A program made the translations under genes and the position numbers. Shown in pieces: positions 36,685-46,272 of a stretch of 64,000 bases of DNA. The notes beneath the pieces are model-generated. The model made no database searches. It worked only from the letters and a program-made list of their open reading frames with translations, and was not told where the DNA came from. This DNA comes from Anaerocolumna chitinilytica (lineage in GTDB: Bacteria; Bacillota; Clostridia; Lachnospirales; Lachnospiraceae). The stretch is from assembly GCF_014218355.1 (NCBI RefSeq), contig NZ_AP023368.1, positions 2,856,001 to 2,920,000 on the forward strand. Direction: 5' to 3'. Each line of letters opens with the position of its first letter. Position 1 is the stretch's first letter.

Positions 36685-37986
36685 TTAATTATTCTTGAAA
36701 GCTCCAAGCCTTTCAAGATCTTTATAGAAGTTAGGGTATGAAATATTTACACAAATGGCGTTTTTTATAGTAGTTTCCCCATCAGAGAGAAGTCCGGCTA
36801 TTGCAAAGGACATCGCAATACGGTGGTCCTCCATACTATCGATGGTTGCTCCCGTTAAAGGCTTTCCACCGGTTATTATCATACCATCTTCAGTAGCAGT
36901 AATATCTGCCCCCATTATGGAGAGGTTTTTCACCATTACATCTATGCGGTTGGATTCCTTGACCTTTAATTCGGAAGCGTCTTTAATGACAGTAGTGCCT
37001 TTTGCAAAGCAAGCCATAACCGCAATGACAGGAATTTCATCAATTAGAGTAGGAATCAAATCTCCTCCAATCTCAACAGCCTTTAACTCGCTATAGCGGA
37101 TAAGAATATCACCGGCGGTCTCAGAGTCGGTATTTCTGATATTTAATATTTCAAAATCTGCTCCCATTGCTTTAATAACACGAAGAATTCCATCCCTGGT
37201 TGAATTAATACCAACATTCTCTATGAGTATTTCAGAACCCGGTACCAAAAGTCCGGCAGCGATAAAATAGGCGGCAGAAGAGATATCTCCGGGAACTTCA
37301 ATAGTATCCCCTGTAAGTTTGGCACCCGGCAAGATGGTAACCGTGGTACTTTCTGATCTGATATCAGCCCCCATACGCTTTAACATGATTTCTGTATGAT
37401 TTCTTGATACATAAGGTTCAGTTACACTGGTCTTTGAATCAGCATATAATCCTGCTAATAATATTGCGGATTTCACCTGGGCAGAAGCAACCCTTGATAA
37501 ATAATTAATGCCATGGAGTCCACCTTTGGCAGGAGATATGGTAAGAGGAGCAAGCCCTCCGCCCGGAATACTATGAATTACAGCTCCCATCTGGCTAAGG
37601 GGGTCTATTACTCTTCCCATAGGGCGTTTCTGAATAGAACTATCACCGTTCATAGTACTTTCAAAGGACTGCCCGCTTAAGATTCCTGACATCAGCCTCA
37701 TTGTAGTTCCGCTATTGCCAACATCTAGGATTCCTTCCGGTTTTTTCAGACCATGAAGTCCTTTTCCGTGTATCAAAACATTTGTAAGTCCGGGAGTATG
37801 TTCGATCTGGATACCCATACTGCGAAAACAGCTAATAGTGGAAAGACAATCCGCTCCTTCTAGAAAATTCGTAATCTGAGTGGTACCCATGGCAAGAGCA
37901 CCGAACATGACGCTGCGGTGAGAGATGGATTTATCCCCTGGAACCTGAAAAGTTCCTTTTAAATTATGAGCACGTTTTAAAATCAT
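36685..37986 (-). CDS. aroA: 3-phosphoshikimate 1-carboxyvinyltransferase (EPSP synthase)
   Basis: Transfers the enolpyruvyl group of PEP to shikimate 3-phosphate. The 433 residues carry PGDKSISHRSVMFGALA near residue 14 and the PEP-binding GNSGTTMRLMSGIL. LKVKESNRI near 345 and EDHRIAMSFAIAGLL near 390 complete the set. The start is the ATG preceded by AAAGGAG; the frame extends 22 codons further without a site. It is the last gene of the minus-strand aroF-tyrA-aroA operon and contains the Gly of the usual LFLGNAGTAMR-type motif as LDVGNSGTTMR. Confidence 0.96.
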   Translation of the reverse strand: MILKRAHNLKGTFQVPGDKSISHRSVMFGALAMGTTQITNFLEGADCLSTISCFRSMGIQIEHTPGLTNVLIHGKGLHGLKKPEGILDVGNSGTTMRLMSGILSGQSFESTMNGDSSIQKRPMGRVIDPLSQMGAVIHSIPGGGLAPLTISPAKGGLHGINYLSRVASAQVKSAILLAGLYADSKTSVTEPYVSRNHTEIMLKRMGADIRSESTTVTILPGAKLTGDTIEVPGDISSAAYFIAAGLLVPGSEILIENVGINSTRDGILRVIKAMGADFEILNIRNTDSETAGDILIRYSELKAVEIGGDLIPTLIDEIPVIAVMACFAKGTTVIKDASELKVKESNRIDVMVKNLSIMGADITATEDGMIITGGKPLTGATIDSMEDHRIAMSFAIAGLLSDGETTIKNAICVNISYPNFYKDLERLGAFKNN

Positions 37987-38137
37987 TACAAACTCCTTTC
38001 GAATCTCTTGTTGAAAAACAGCTTTCTGCATCAGTGCAGGTAATCTTAGCACAACACAAATTGCGGCTTTATAACATATTGAAAGGAAAAGCAGTAACTG
38101 CTTTTCCTAAATTGTAAATCATAATATTGTAAATCAC

Positions 38138-39241
38138 TTATCTTTCATAGACTGTATAATGATTTTGTCTTAAGAGTAAGGCCGCCGCATTACAGGAGTC
38201 CTGCTGATAGAATTCTATACGCAAAACGCCTTCCTCAAATTCTCTGTTATGAATGATACCGATGTTTTTTATGCTTAATTGATGGCCTGCCAAAAGCGTT
38301 GCAACAGTCGCAATAGCACCTGCCTCATCATTGATATCAAGATAGAGCTCAAATACTTTGTTTAATAGTCCTGCTGAGGTATTGGGAATTGAATCCCTGT
38401 ATTCTCCGGCACTCTGAAAAAACTCAAGAATAGTTTCTTCTTTACTATCCCTTAAGGAGTCTGTTATCTCTTTTAGTGAATCAATGTAATACTCAAGAAA
38501 ATGCAGAATACTATCTGTATTTGTTAAACAGATATTCTGCCACATGACAGGTGAGGAAGAAGCAATTCTTGTTATATCCTTAAATCCACCGGCTGCCAGC
38601 ATCTTCATCTTATCTTCGTGATCTGTGTTTTTTACCATACCAACAAGAGAAGAAGCTATGATATGCGGGACATGGCTTATTGCAGCTGTGATATCATCAT
38701 GTTCGGAAGGCTCTAAGATAACCGGTATGGAACCCAAACCTTTAATAAGCTTGTAGAGATACTCCGTAATGTTACTATCTGTTTCTTTTGTTGGTGTAAG
38801 TATGTAATAAGCATTTTCCAAAAGCCTGCTGTAGGAATTACTGTAACCTGTCTTTTCTGAACCGGCCATTGGATGACCTCCGATAAATTGGTTTCCAAGG
38901 CCTAAAGATACAGCTTCCCTGCAAATATTACCTTTTACACTTCCTACATCGGTTATGATACAGTCTGCTTTTACAACATCTTTTAATTTTGACAAATAGG
39001 AGATATTGGACAGGACAGGCGCACAAAGAAACAACATATTACATTCCTGAAGCTCTTGTAAGTCATAAACAATATCATTTAGCACACCGTCCTGAACAGC
39101 TCTTGAAAGTTCAGTATTCGCTTTATTTTTATTGTAGTAGTAGGCGATTAAAGTATGCTTTGGATTCTGCTCCCGTAAAGCATGTGCGAGAGAACCGCCT
39201 ATCAATCCAAAGCCGATAAAGCCAACAACCAAGTCGTTCAT
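38138..39241 (-). CDS. tyrA: Prephenate dehydrogenase with ACT domain
   Basis: Oxidises prephenate to 4-hydroxyphenylpyruvate, the tyrosine branch. The NAD motif GFIGFGLIGGSLAHAL is near residue 8, then GGHPMAGSEKTGY. The middle part is the helical dimerisation domain. The C-terminal 75 residues (LYLDINDEAGAIATVATLLA and on) form an ACT domain, likely giving feedback by tyrosine. The ATG follows AGGGAG, only 14 bases after aroF, so translation is probably linked. Length 367 residues, normal for the Firmicute form. Confidence 0.94.
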   Translation of the reverse strand: MNDLVVGFIGFGLIGGSLAHALREQNPKHTLIAYYYNKNKANTELSRAVQDGVLNDIVYDLQELQECNMLFLCAPVLSNISYLSKLKDVVKADCIITDVGSVKGNICREAVSLGLGNQFIGGHPMAGSEKTGYSNSYSRLLENAYYILTPTKETDSNITEYLYKLIKGLGSIPVILEPSEHDDITAAISHVPHIIASSLVGMVKNTDHEDKMKMLAAGGFKDITRIASSSPVMWQNICLTNTDSILHFLEYYIDSLKEITDSLRDSKEETILEFFQSAGEYRDSIPNTSAGLLNKVFELYLDINDEAGAIATVATLLAGHQLSIKNIGIIHNREFEEGVLRIEFYQQDSCNAAALLLRQNHYTVYER

Positions 39242-39255
39242 AAGAATCTCCCTTA

Positions 39256-40269
39256 TTAGAATTTTTTGCCCATCAACGCTGCAAGGGGACGTAATTCCCC
39301 ACACAGTTCTTCAAATTGAGGGAAAGTAAGAGACTGGGGACCATCAGATAATGCAATTGAAGGGTTGGGGTGAGTCTCAACCATAAGTCCGTCAGCTCCG
39401 ACAGCAACCGCACTCATGGAAAGCGGTTTAACATAACTTCTGACACCGCTGGCATGACTGGGATCAACAATAATAGGAAGATGGCTCTTAGATTTAATCA
39501 CAGGTACTGCACTGATATCCAAGGTATTTCTTGTGGCTGTTTCAAAGGTTCTGATACCTCTTTCACATAATACCACATTTGGATTTCCTTCTGCAATAAT
39601 ATATTCTGCCGCATTGAGCCATTCATCAATGGTAGCGGAAAGGCCTCTCTTTAGCAGTACAGGTAGTCCTGTTTTACCTGCTTCTTTTAGTAAGTAGAAA
39701 TTCTGCATATTCCTGGCACCAATCTGGAGCATATCAACATATTTTACAGCTGCTTCAATAGCAGCAAGACTTGTAACTTCGCAAACGACTGCCAGACCGG
39801 TTTCTTCTCTGGCTTCCTTCATGAACTGAAGGCCTTCTTCTTCCAGCCCCTGGAAAGCATAGGGGGAAGTACGGGGCTTGTAAGCACCGCCGCGAAGTAT
39901 TTGTGCACCTGCTTTTTTGATTGCACGAGCAGTTTCAAAAAGCTGTTCCCTGCTCTCTACCGCACAGGGTCCGGACATTATGACTAACTCATCCCCTCCT
40001 ATATTAGCATTTCCTACTTTAACCACTGTAGGTTCCGGATGAAATTTTTTATTAGCTAGCTTATAACTTTCAGTCACAGGGACAATTTTATCAACATCTT
40101 CTGCTATTTCAAGATTTTGATCCTGTAGTCTTGACTTATCACCTACAACACCAATAATGGTAACTTCATTGCCGGCTGACAGATGGGGTGTTAGACCCTT
40201 CTCTTCAATGATACGGATGATTCTGTCTATAGACTCCTGTTTTGCATTGGGTTTCATAACGATTATCAT
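39256..40269 (-). CDS. aroF: 3-deoxy-7-phosphoheptulonate synthase (DAHP synthase), AroG-Bsub type
   Basis: Condenses PEP with erythrose 4-phosphate, the first step of the shikimate pathway. In its 338 residues, an N-terminal ferredoxin-like regulatory domain (about 1-70, IIRIIEEKGLTPHLSAG) precedes the TIM barrel: MSGPCAVESREQLFETA, LRGGAYKPRTSPYAFQGL, GARNMQNF and IVDPSHASG. The ATG follows GGAGG by 9 bases. It is the first gene of the minus-strand operon, with a consensus promoter about 85 bases upstream. Confidence 0.95.
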   Translation of the reverse strand: MIIVMKPNAKQESIDRIIRIIEEKGLTPHLSAGNEVTIIGVVGDKSRLQDQNLEIAEDVDKIVPVTESYKLANKKFHPEPTVVKVGNANIGGDELVIMSGPCAVESREQLFETARAIKKAGAQILRGGAYKPRTSPYAFQGLEEEGLQFMKEAREETGLAVVCEVTSLAAIEAAVKYVDMLQIGARNMQNFYLLKEAGKTGLPVLLKRGLSATIDEWLNAAEYIIAEGNPNVVLCERGIRTFETATRNTLDISAVPVIKSKSHLPIIVDPSHASGVRSYVKPLSMSAVAVGADGLMVETHPNPSIALSDGPQSLTFPQFEELCGELRPLAALMGKKF

Positions 40270-40358
40270 AAAATAGTGCCTCCACATTCATTTCAATATT
40301 TTTGGAATTAACTTACCAGTAATTACTTCGTAAGATTCTATTTCGTTGCATTAGATAT

Positions 40359-40387
40359 ATTGTACCCCTGATATGATTTTATGTCAA
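40359..40387 (-). promoter_or_regulatory. Promoter of the aroF-tyrA-aroA operon
   Basis: On the minus strand TTGACA, 17 bases, TACAAT; the -35 box is at 40382-40387. Transcription would start near 40352, about 83 bases before aroF. Confidence 0.85.
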
Positions 40388-40397
40388 TACTGTATAT

Positions 40398-40435
40398 CTT
40401 TAAAGCGTTACACTTTAAAGCGCAACGCTTTAAAG
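40398..40435. promoter_or_regulatory. Three CTTTAAAG palindromes at 15-bp spacing, upstream of the aro promoter
   Basis: CTTTAAAG occurs at 40398, 40413 and 40428, an exact 15-base period. The outer copies are also arms of a 12-bp inverted repeat, CTTTAAAGCGTT / AACGCTTTAAAG. The array ends 10 bases before the -35 box of the divergent aro promoter and about 205 bases before the EF-G-like gene. It looks like a multi-site protein-binding region; the protein is unknown. Confidence 0.6.
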
Positions 40436-40641
40436 CTTGAATTATATATTTCTAACTATTTGTAGAATTAAAGTATAAATGGCAGTATAAACAAGAAATA
40501 GTATATAATGTGCTGATATAAAAATGTAATGGACAAAATAATGTGTCAAATACATATAAAGTAGTTGTAAATTCAGACTAGTTTTAGTAAAATATAACTA
40601 TAATTACAGTTACACAAAATAAAGCAATGGAGGAAAAAAGA

Positions 40642-42732
40642 ATGAATATTTACACTTCGGAAAAGATTCGTAACGTGGTTTTGTTAGGCCATGGTGGCTG
40701 CGGGAAAACAACTCTCGCAGAGGCTATGGCGTTTTCAGCAGGAATTACAAAGCGGCAGGGAAAAGTAGAAGAAGGTAATACCATTAGTGATTATGATAAG
40801 GAAGAAGCGAAACGCCTATTCTCTATCAGCACTTCTCTTATCCCCATTGTTTATGAGGACACTAAGATAAATATCTTGGATACCCCCGGTTATTTTGATT
40901 TTGTAGGAGAAGTAGAAGAAGCACTTAACGCTGCAGATGCAGCCGTAATTGTAATAGCTGCAAAGTCAGGTGTAGAAGTAGGAACAATGAAGGCATGGGA
41001 TTATTGTGAAAAATATAATCTTCCCAGAATGTTTTTTGTAACAGATATGGATGATGATAATGCCAGTTATCGGCAAGTCGTAGAGGATTTAACAGAGCAT
41101 TACGGTAAAAGAATAGCTCCTTTTCATATACCGATCAGAGAGAACGAAAAATTTGTAGGCTTTGTCAATGTTGTTAAAATGGCAGGAAGAAGATTCACCT
41201 CCATGGGCCAATATGAAGAATGTGAAATTCCGGATTATTCTATGGAGAATTTAAATAAATTTAGAGAGACATTACTTGATTCAGTGGCAGAAACCAGTGA
41301 AGAATATATGGAAAAGTACTTTGCAGGGGAAGAATTTACACAGGATGAGATTTCTGCTGCTTTAAGAGAAAATGTTATAAGTGGAAATGTGGTGCCTGTA
41401 TTAATGGGTTCCGGTTTATATGCACAGGGGCCGGCTATGCTGTTACAAGCTATTGAAAAATATTTTCCGGCACCTACGAAGCGTGAATGCAGAGGTACCG
41501 CTTTAAAGAAAGGTGAAGTATTTCAAGCGGATTACAGAGAAGATTTACCGATGTCTGCCAGAGTATTTAAGACTATCGCAGATCCCTTTATCGGTAAGTT
41601 TTCTTTGATTAAAGTATGCTCCGGCATTTTAAAATCAGATTCGGTAATTGCCAATATAGACAGGGATACAGAAGAAAAAATATCCCGTCTTTACATCTTA
41701 AGAGGCAAAGAGCAGATTGAAGTTAATGAACTTCATGCCGGAGATATCGGCGCCATCGGAAAATTAAGTGATACCTTTACCGGTGATACCCTCTCTACCA
41801 AAGCTTTCCCGGTTTCTTACGACAGACCTGTTATGCCGATTCCCTATACCTCACAGAGATTTAAGACCAAGAACAAAGGGGATGATGATAAGGTATCCCA
41901 AGCACTTGCGAAATTAATGGATGAGGATCTTACCCTAAAAGTTGTCAATGATAAGGAAAACCATCAATCCCTTCTTTATGGTATCGGTGACCAACAGCTT
42001 GAAATTGTTGTATCCAAACTCTTAAATAAATATAAAGTTGAAATTGAAATAATGAAACCCAAAGTTCCTTACAGGGAAACCATAAGAAAGAAGATAAAGG
42101 TTCAGGGTAAATACAAGAAGCAATCAGGCGGACACGGTCAGTATGGGGATGTACACATTGAATTTGAGCCCTCCGGCAATATGGAAGAAGCCTATGTATT
42201 TGAGGAAAAGGTATTCGGTGGCTCTGTTCCTAAAAACTATTTCCCTGCGGTAGAAAAAGGAATTGCAGAATCCGTGTTAAAAGGACCTTTAGCAGGCTAT
42301 CCGGTAGTAGGGTTAAAGGCTACTCTTGTAGATGGTTCTTACCATCCGGTAGACTCTTCGGAAATGGCATTTAAGATGGCTACCATTCAAGCCTTTAAAC
42401 AGGGCTTTATGGCCATATCTCCGGTACTGTTAGAGCCAATTGCAACTCTTAAAGTTTTGGTACCTGATAAGTATACCGGTGATATTATGGGTGATTTAAA
42501 TAAACGAAGAGGCAGGGTTCTTGGTATGAACCCCTTACAGGGAGGAAAGCAGGAAATAACAGCAGATATTCCATTATCAGAACTTTATGGCTATTCAACG
42601 GACCTGCGTTCCATGACAGGAGGCTCTGGAGAATTCTCCTATGAATTCAATCGTTATGAGCAAGCTCCCAGTGATGTTCAGCAAAAGGTTATTGATGAAA
42701 ATGAAAAGGAACTAATTGCCGCTGGAGAATAA
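40642..42732 (+). CDS. Elongation factor G-like translation GTPase (EF-G paralogue)
   Basis: A 696-residue EF-G homologue with all domains: G domain, domain II, and domains III-V (CSGILKSDSVIA, GIGDQQLEIVVSKLL, KYKKQSGGHGQYGDVHIEFEP without breaks). The P loop is GHGGCGKTT instead of GHIDAGKTT, switch II is DTPGYFDF, and the G4 position reads VTDMD where NKMD is expected. This marks it as the EF-G2-like group, not the housekeeping FusA, which would sit with rpsL/rpsG/tuf. The ATG follows GGAGG. Its cellular role is not established. Confidence 0.88.
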   Translation: MNIYTSEKIRNVVLLGHGGCGKTTLAEAMAFSAGITKRQGKVEEGNTISDYDKEEAKRLFSISTSLIPIVYEDTKINILDTPGYFDFVGEVEEALNAADAAVIVIAAKSGVEVGTMKAWDYCEKYNLPRMFFVTDMDDDNASYRQVVEDLTEHYGKRIAPFHIPIRENEKFVGFVNVVKMAGRRFTSMGQYEECEIPDYSMENLNKFRETLLDSVAETSEEYMEKYFAGEEFTQDEISAALRENVISGNVVPVLMGSGLYAQGPAMLLQAIEKYFPAPTKRECRGTALKKGEVFQADYREDLPMSARVFKTIADPFIGKFSLIKVCSGILKSDSVIANIDRDTEEKISRLYILRGKEQIEVNELHAGDIGAIGKLSDTFTGDTLSTKAFPVSYDRPVMPIPYTSQRFKTKNKGDDDKVSQALAKLMDEDLTLKVVNDKENHQSLLYGIGDQQLEIVVSKLLNKYKVEIEIMKPKVPYRETIRKKIKVQGKYKKQSGGHGQYGDVHIEFEPSGNMEEAYVFEEKVFGGSVPKNYFPAVEKGIAESVLKGPLAGYPVVGLKATLVDGSYHPVDSSEMAFKMATIQAFKQGFMAISPVLLEPIATLKVLVPDKYTGDIMGDLNKRRGRVLGMNPLQGGKQEITADIPLSELYGYSTDLRSMTGGSGEFSYEFNRYEQAPSDVQQKVIDENEKELIAAGE

Positions 42733-42802
42733 TCCCTAGTCAAAAATTAATTAGTGGTTACTTAAGGTTTTGAGAATGTGTATATATAAATCCTGACAAA
42801 TT

Positions 42803-42847
42803 AAAACCATGCATATAGAGGGACTTTCCCAATTTATGCATGGTTTT
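42803..42847 (+). terminator. Terminator after the EF-G-like gene
   Basis: AAAACCATGCATA and its exact complement form a 13-bp stem; an inner GGGA / TCCC may pair. It is followed by AAATT and lies about 70 bases after the stop. Confidence 0.7.
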
Positions 42848-42950
42848 AAATTAGTTCAGGAACAGGTATTTCTGGCAGTAAATAGTTTTAACTGATATTA
42901 TAAATATGACTACTGCTAGTATACAAATTGGAAATTATATGCTAAAATAA

Positions 42951-43204
42951 ATCACTTTACTTCATTCGAACATACAAGGGGAGACTTATACAACAGAAAA
43001 AACAGGTATCATTGATATTTATGGACAAAATGGATTTCGTTTGAAGACTTTTTCTCATGGATACAATTCAGTTCAGCAGGCTATTATTATCAGAGTTTGG
43101 TTTATAGTTCTGGCAGATCCGGTATATTTGTCGCTAACAATGAGGGAACCGGTGTAGATGTACTAGAAACTCATTATAATGGGACTCCTACTATATGGAC
43201 TTAA
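42951..43204 (+). pseudogene. Frameshifted remnant of an unidentified gene
   Basis: Two overlapping frames each look protein-like on one side only. The first, open from 42951, reads NIQGETYTTEKTGIIDIYGQ and NGFRLKTFSHGYNSVQQ. The second takes over near 43080 and reads AGYYYQSLVYSSGRSGIFV, then ANNEGTGVDVLETHYNGTPT and IWT before its stop. The composition (G, Y, S, T rich, strand forming) suggests the end of a secreted or surface protein. No start codon is evident. I take it as a decayed 3' fragment with a frameshift; the family is not recognised. Confidence 0.45.
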
Positions 43205-43296
43205 TAAAAACAATGTCATTCAGATTTAAATAATGATTTACTTGTTATTTTGAACCAAAGAATATCTAGATAAGAAGAGTTATTAGGAGGAGCTAA

Positions 43297-43733
43297 ATGA
43301 AAAAAATAATTATTGGGGTTATATCTGTTTTAATAATCATTATTTTGATAATTTTTAATAATAACCATGAACTAAAAACCAAAGATTATAAAAATGTAAT
43401 TGATAATATAAATTTTAGCATACAAGAAGTTAAATCCTCAGATAAAGGAGACCTTATTACTGTAAAAATAAAAAACAATAGTAAATTCAAAATTTATAGT
43501 AATAAGCTTTTTTTAACTATCCGTTAAAAGATGGAAATGGCTATACAGAAAATAAATATAAAGTTGAAGCGTTAGTAAATAAAAAACAAATAAAATCGGG
43601 AGAAGAAATTATTGTTCCCATATTAATTCCAATAGGTGATTTTATAAAAGAAGAAAGTGTGGCTAAGAATCTTTTGTATTATGATTATGAGGGGTATATT
43701 AACGAAGTAAGTAACCAAAACAGTTTTTTATAA
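43297..43733 (+). pseudogene. Single-membrane-segment exported protein, broken by a frameshift in a T run
   Basis: AGGAGG precedes an ATG that opens MKKIIIGVISVLIIIILIIF, a signal anchor, followed by a strand-rich domain (INFSIQEVKSSDKGDLITVK, then IKNNSKFKIYSNKL). This frame stops at 43527. In the frame one base back, coding continues without a gap: NYPLKDGNGYTENKYKVEAL, then VNKKQIKSGEEIIVPILIPI and so on to a stop at 43733. The switch falls in the seven T residues at 43508-43514; eight would restore one 146-residue protein. It could be a real mutation, a sequencing error or slippage. The family is not identified. Confidence 0.7.
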
Positions 43734-44551
43734 ATAATTATATACCGATACCTTAATAATACAAAACCTTTAATATGAGAAGCGCGCAAAATTACTGGAA
43801 TGATTGGGTATTCATTTATTTACATATATGGATATACTTATACTTCATAATTTTATAAATATAAAAAAAGAAAAAATGTACCAGTAACATTCTTATTATT
43901 CAAATGATAGAAGATATAATAATCAATTACGTTCTTTACAGATTTTTTAAGTAATATGATTACTAAAAATAGTAAATATATTAAATTACAATATTATATT
44001 TGAGTATCTAATCTACTATACAAGCAATATCTGATATTTAATATGTATCTCGTACAATTAAAATAATCATATAAATTAACTGTTTTTTATTGCCTTTCTG
44101 GCATATTTATTATAGAATTATAATGAAAGGAGGACTAAAGAGAGATTTGTCATATAAACTCCCTTTATGCCCTGGGTGCGTAAAGCAGGATGACGACAGG
44201 TATCATACAGATTACTGCCAAGTCAGGTCTGCTGTTTTAAACAGTTATGTTCTGCTATGTCCTTTAATCTCAGATGATTCTTGTATCCTTAATTTCTATT
44301 CAGTAACATTTCAGCCATGTATTTAGCTCTTCGCAATATGATAGATATATTTCTTACCTTCCATGTAGGACTGAATTGTTACATATTCAAGAGGTCGGCA
44401 AATAGCTTTCATTGATCTGCCACTTATCCAAAACTTATATTTCAAACAAAATATGATGTTATGTGAAATAGCTTGGATAAGTAAAATTAAATATTATGTA
44501 ACTGTTAACCATATGATTAAGTCATAGGATTGCCTAGAAATGAGGTTTTTA
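43734..44551. other. AT-rich stretch of about 800 bases without a confident gene
   Basis: Most of it is extremely AT-rich and carries stops in all frames. The exception is 44125-44326, which is less AT-rich. There an AAAGGAGG lies before an in-frame TTG and a 60-codon frame with several cysteines (LCPGCVKQDDDRYHTDYCQV). I cannot tell whether this is a small peptide gene or chance, and see no RNA motif I know. A 6-1-6 palindrome CTGTTTTAAACAG lies within it. Confidence 0.4.
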
Positions 44552-46237
44552 ATGAACAATATTGCATCAAAAATCAAGGAATCCATTTATTCAGTCCTTC
44601 CCATAACCATATTGGTTTTACTGCTCCATTTGACCATAGTAAAGCTGCCGAAAGCGACTTTAAGTTCATTTTTAATTGGCTCTTTGTTATTAATACTTGG
44701 TATGGGGTTATTCACACAGGGAGCTGATATGTCCATGATGATTATGGGCGAGAAGATGGGTTCATTCTTAACAAAATCACGAAAAATCTGGCTGTTGGTA
44801 ATAGTATCTTTTCTATTTGGAGTTATTGTCACCGTCGCAGAACCAGACTTGCAAGTACTTGCCAGACAAACCCCCGGAGTTCCGGATAAGGTTTTGATAT
44901 GGGCAGTGGCTCTTGGAGTGGGAAGTTTTTTAGTAATTGCTTTCCTTCGTACGATACTGCAGCTTAAGATGAAACATATTCTTGCTGTTCTCTATGGAAT
45001 CGTGTTTATCATTGCAATTTTTACACCAAATAATTTTGTTTCTGTTGCTTTTGACTCCGGTGGTGTTACCACAGGACCGATTACCGTACCTTTTATAATG
45101 GCTTTGGGTATTGGTATGGCTGCCGTAAGAGGCGATAAAACTTCTCAGGAAGACAGCTTCGGCCTGATATCTCTATGCTCTGTGGGCCCCGTAATGGCGG
45201 TGCTTGTCTTAGGAATATTCTATAAACCTTCCGGCAGTTATGAAAGAATCATTCTCCCTGAGGATAGTTCCTTCCTTATAGTCCTCCAAGCCTTTTTAAG
45301 ACACGCACCCGGCTATATGCATCAGGTATTTGTAGCTATCGTACCAATTCTGGCATTCTTTCTTGTTTTTCAAATTTTCGCAATAAAGATTCCTGTTAGA
45401 CAACTGATTAAAATTGGTATCGGACTTATATATACCTTTGTAGGGCTTGTCATATTCCTTACCGGTGTAAATGTGGGATTTATGCCAGCAGGTTATTATA
45501 TCGGTGAACACGTGGCAGCGTCAGCATACTCATCACTTATCATCCCTTTATCTATGATTTTTGGTTACCTGACAGTTGCAGCTGAACCGGCAGTTCACGT
45601 TCTTGTTAATCAGGTAGAGGAGGTGTCAGAAGGTAACATCTCAGGCAAAACTATGCGTATCAGCCTATCAATAGGAGTTGCCCTGTCAGCAGGATTATCT
45701 ATGATACGCGTACTCCATGGCCTTTCTATATGGTATTTCATATTGCCAGGGTATCTGATAGCCGTTATAATGACATTTATAGTACCTCCTATCTTTACCT
45801 CCATCGCCTTTGATTCCGGTGGTGTGGCTGCTGGTACCATGACTGCCACTTTTTTACTTCCGCTAGCTATAGGTGCTTGTGAATCTGTTGGGGGAAATGT
45901 TTTAGAAGATGCTTTTGGTATTATAGCTCTTGTAGCAATGACACCTCTTATTACCATCGAATGCCTTGGACTATTATATAATAGAAAGGCTGCAAGGAAG
46001 CAGCCAGAAATCCCCGAAGAATTAATAATAGATATACCGTCAGAACCAAGTGGTGAGATTTCCATGGAGGATGAGTTTGTATTCTTTGAATTGGAAGATG
46101 AGGACTATCCGGAAAATGGGCTTTCAGCATCCATGGCTTATGAGGAAAATCCACTTCCTGAATTTATCAACAGCGACGAACTCAGTTCTGAGGGTACAGA
46201 GCAAGGGGACTCGAAATATCTGGAAGGTCTAAGCTGA
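44552..46237 (+). CDS. DUF1538-family membrane protein (two DUF1538 repeats)
   Basis: A 561-residue polytopic protein with about 12 membrane segments. The same motif appears in each half: FDSGGVTTGPITVPFIMALG in the first and FDSGGVAAGTMTATFLLPLA in the second, each followed by EDSFG or EDAFG and a membrane helix. That is the duplicated DUF1538 unit. The last 80 residues are acidic and cytoplasmic. Function is unproven; a transporter is likely. TGAGGT precedes the ATG used. A tandem PII-like protein follows after 35 bases, which suggests regulation like that of AmtB by GlnK. Confidence 0.88.
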   Translation: MNNIASKIKESIYSVLPITILVLLLHLTIVKLPKATLSSFLIGSLLLILGMGLFTQGADMSMMIMGEKMGSFLTKSRKIWLLVIVSFLFGVIVTVAEPDLQVLARQTPGVPDKVLIWAVALGVGSFLVIAFLRTILQLKMKHILAVLYGIVFIIAIFTPNNFVSVAFDSGGVTTGPITVPFIMALGIGMAAVRGDKTSQEDSFGLISLCSVGPVMAVLVLGIFYKPSGSYERIILPEDSSFLIVLQAFLRHAPGYMHQVFVAIVPILAFFLVFQIFAIKIPVRQLIKIGIGLIYTFVGLVIFLTGVNVGFMPAGYYIGEHVAASAYSSLIIPLSMIFGYLTVAAEPAVHVLVNQVEEVSEGNISGKTMRISLSIGVALSAGLSMIRVLHGLSIWYFILPGYLIAVIMTFIVPPIFTSIAFDSGGVAAGTMTATFLLPLAIGACESVGGNVLEDAFGIIALVAMTPLITIECLGLLYNRKAARKQPEIPEELIIDIPSEPSGEISMEDEFVFFELEDEDYPENGLSASMAYEENPLPEFINSDELSSEGTEQGDSKYLEGLS

Positions 46238-46272
46238 CCTGTATTATCAGAAATAACGGAGGATTATATAGA

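Noticed and set aside
40398..40435. Triple CTTTAAAG array as a mini CRISPR
   Set aside because: Repeats are 8 bp and spacers 7 bp, far too short, and no cas genes are present.
45610..46065. 151-codon minus-strand frame inside the DUF1538 gene
   Set aside because: Entirely within a conserved repeat of the plus-strand protein and without a start site.
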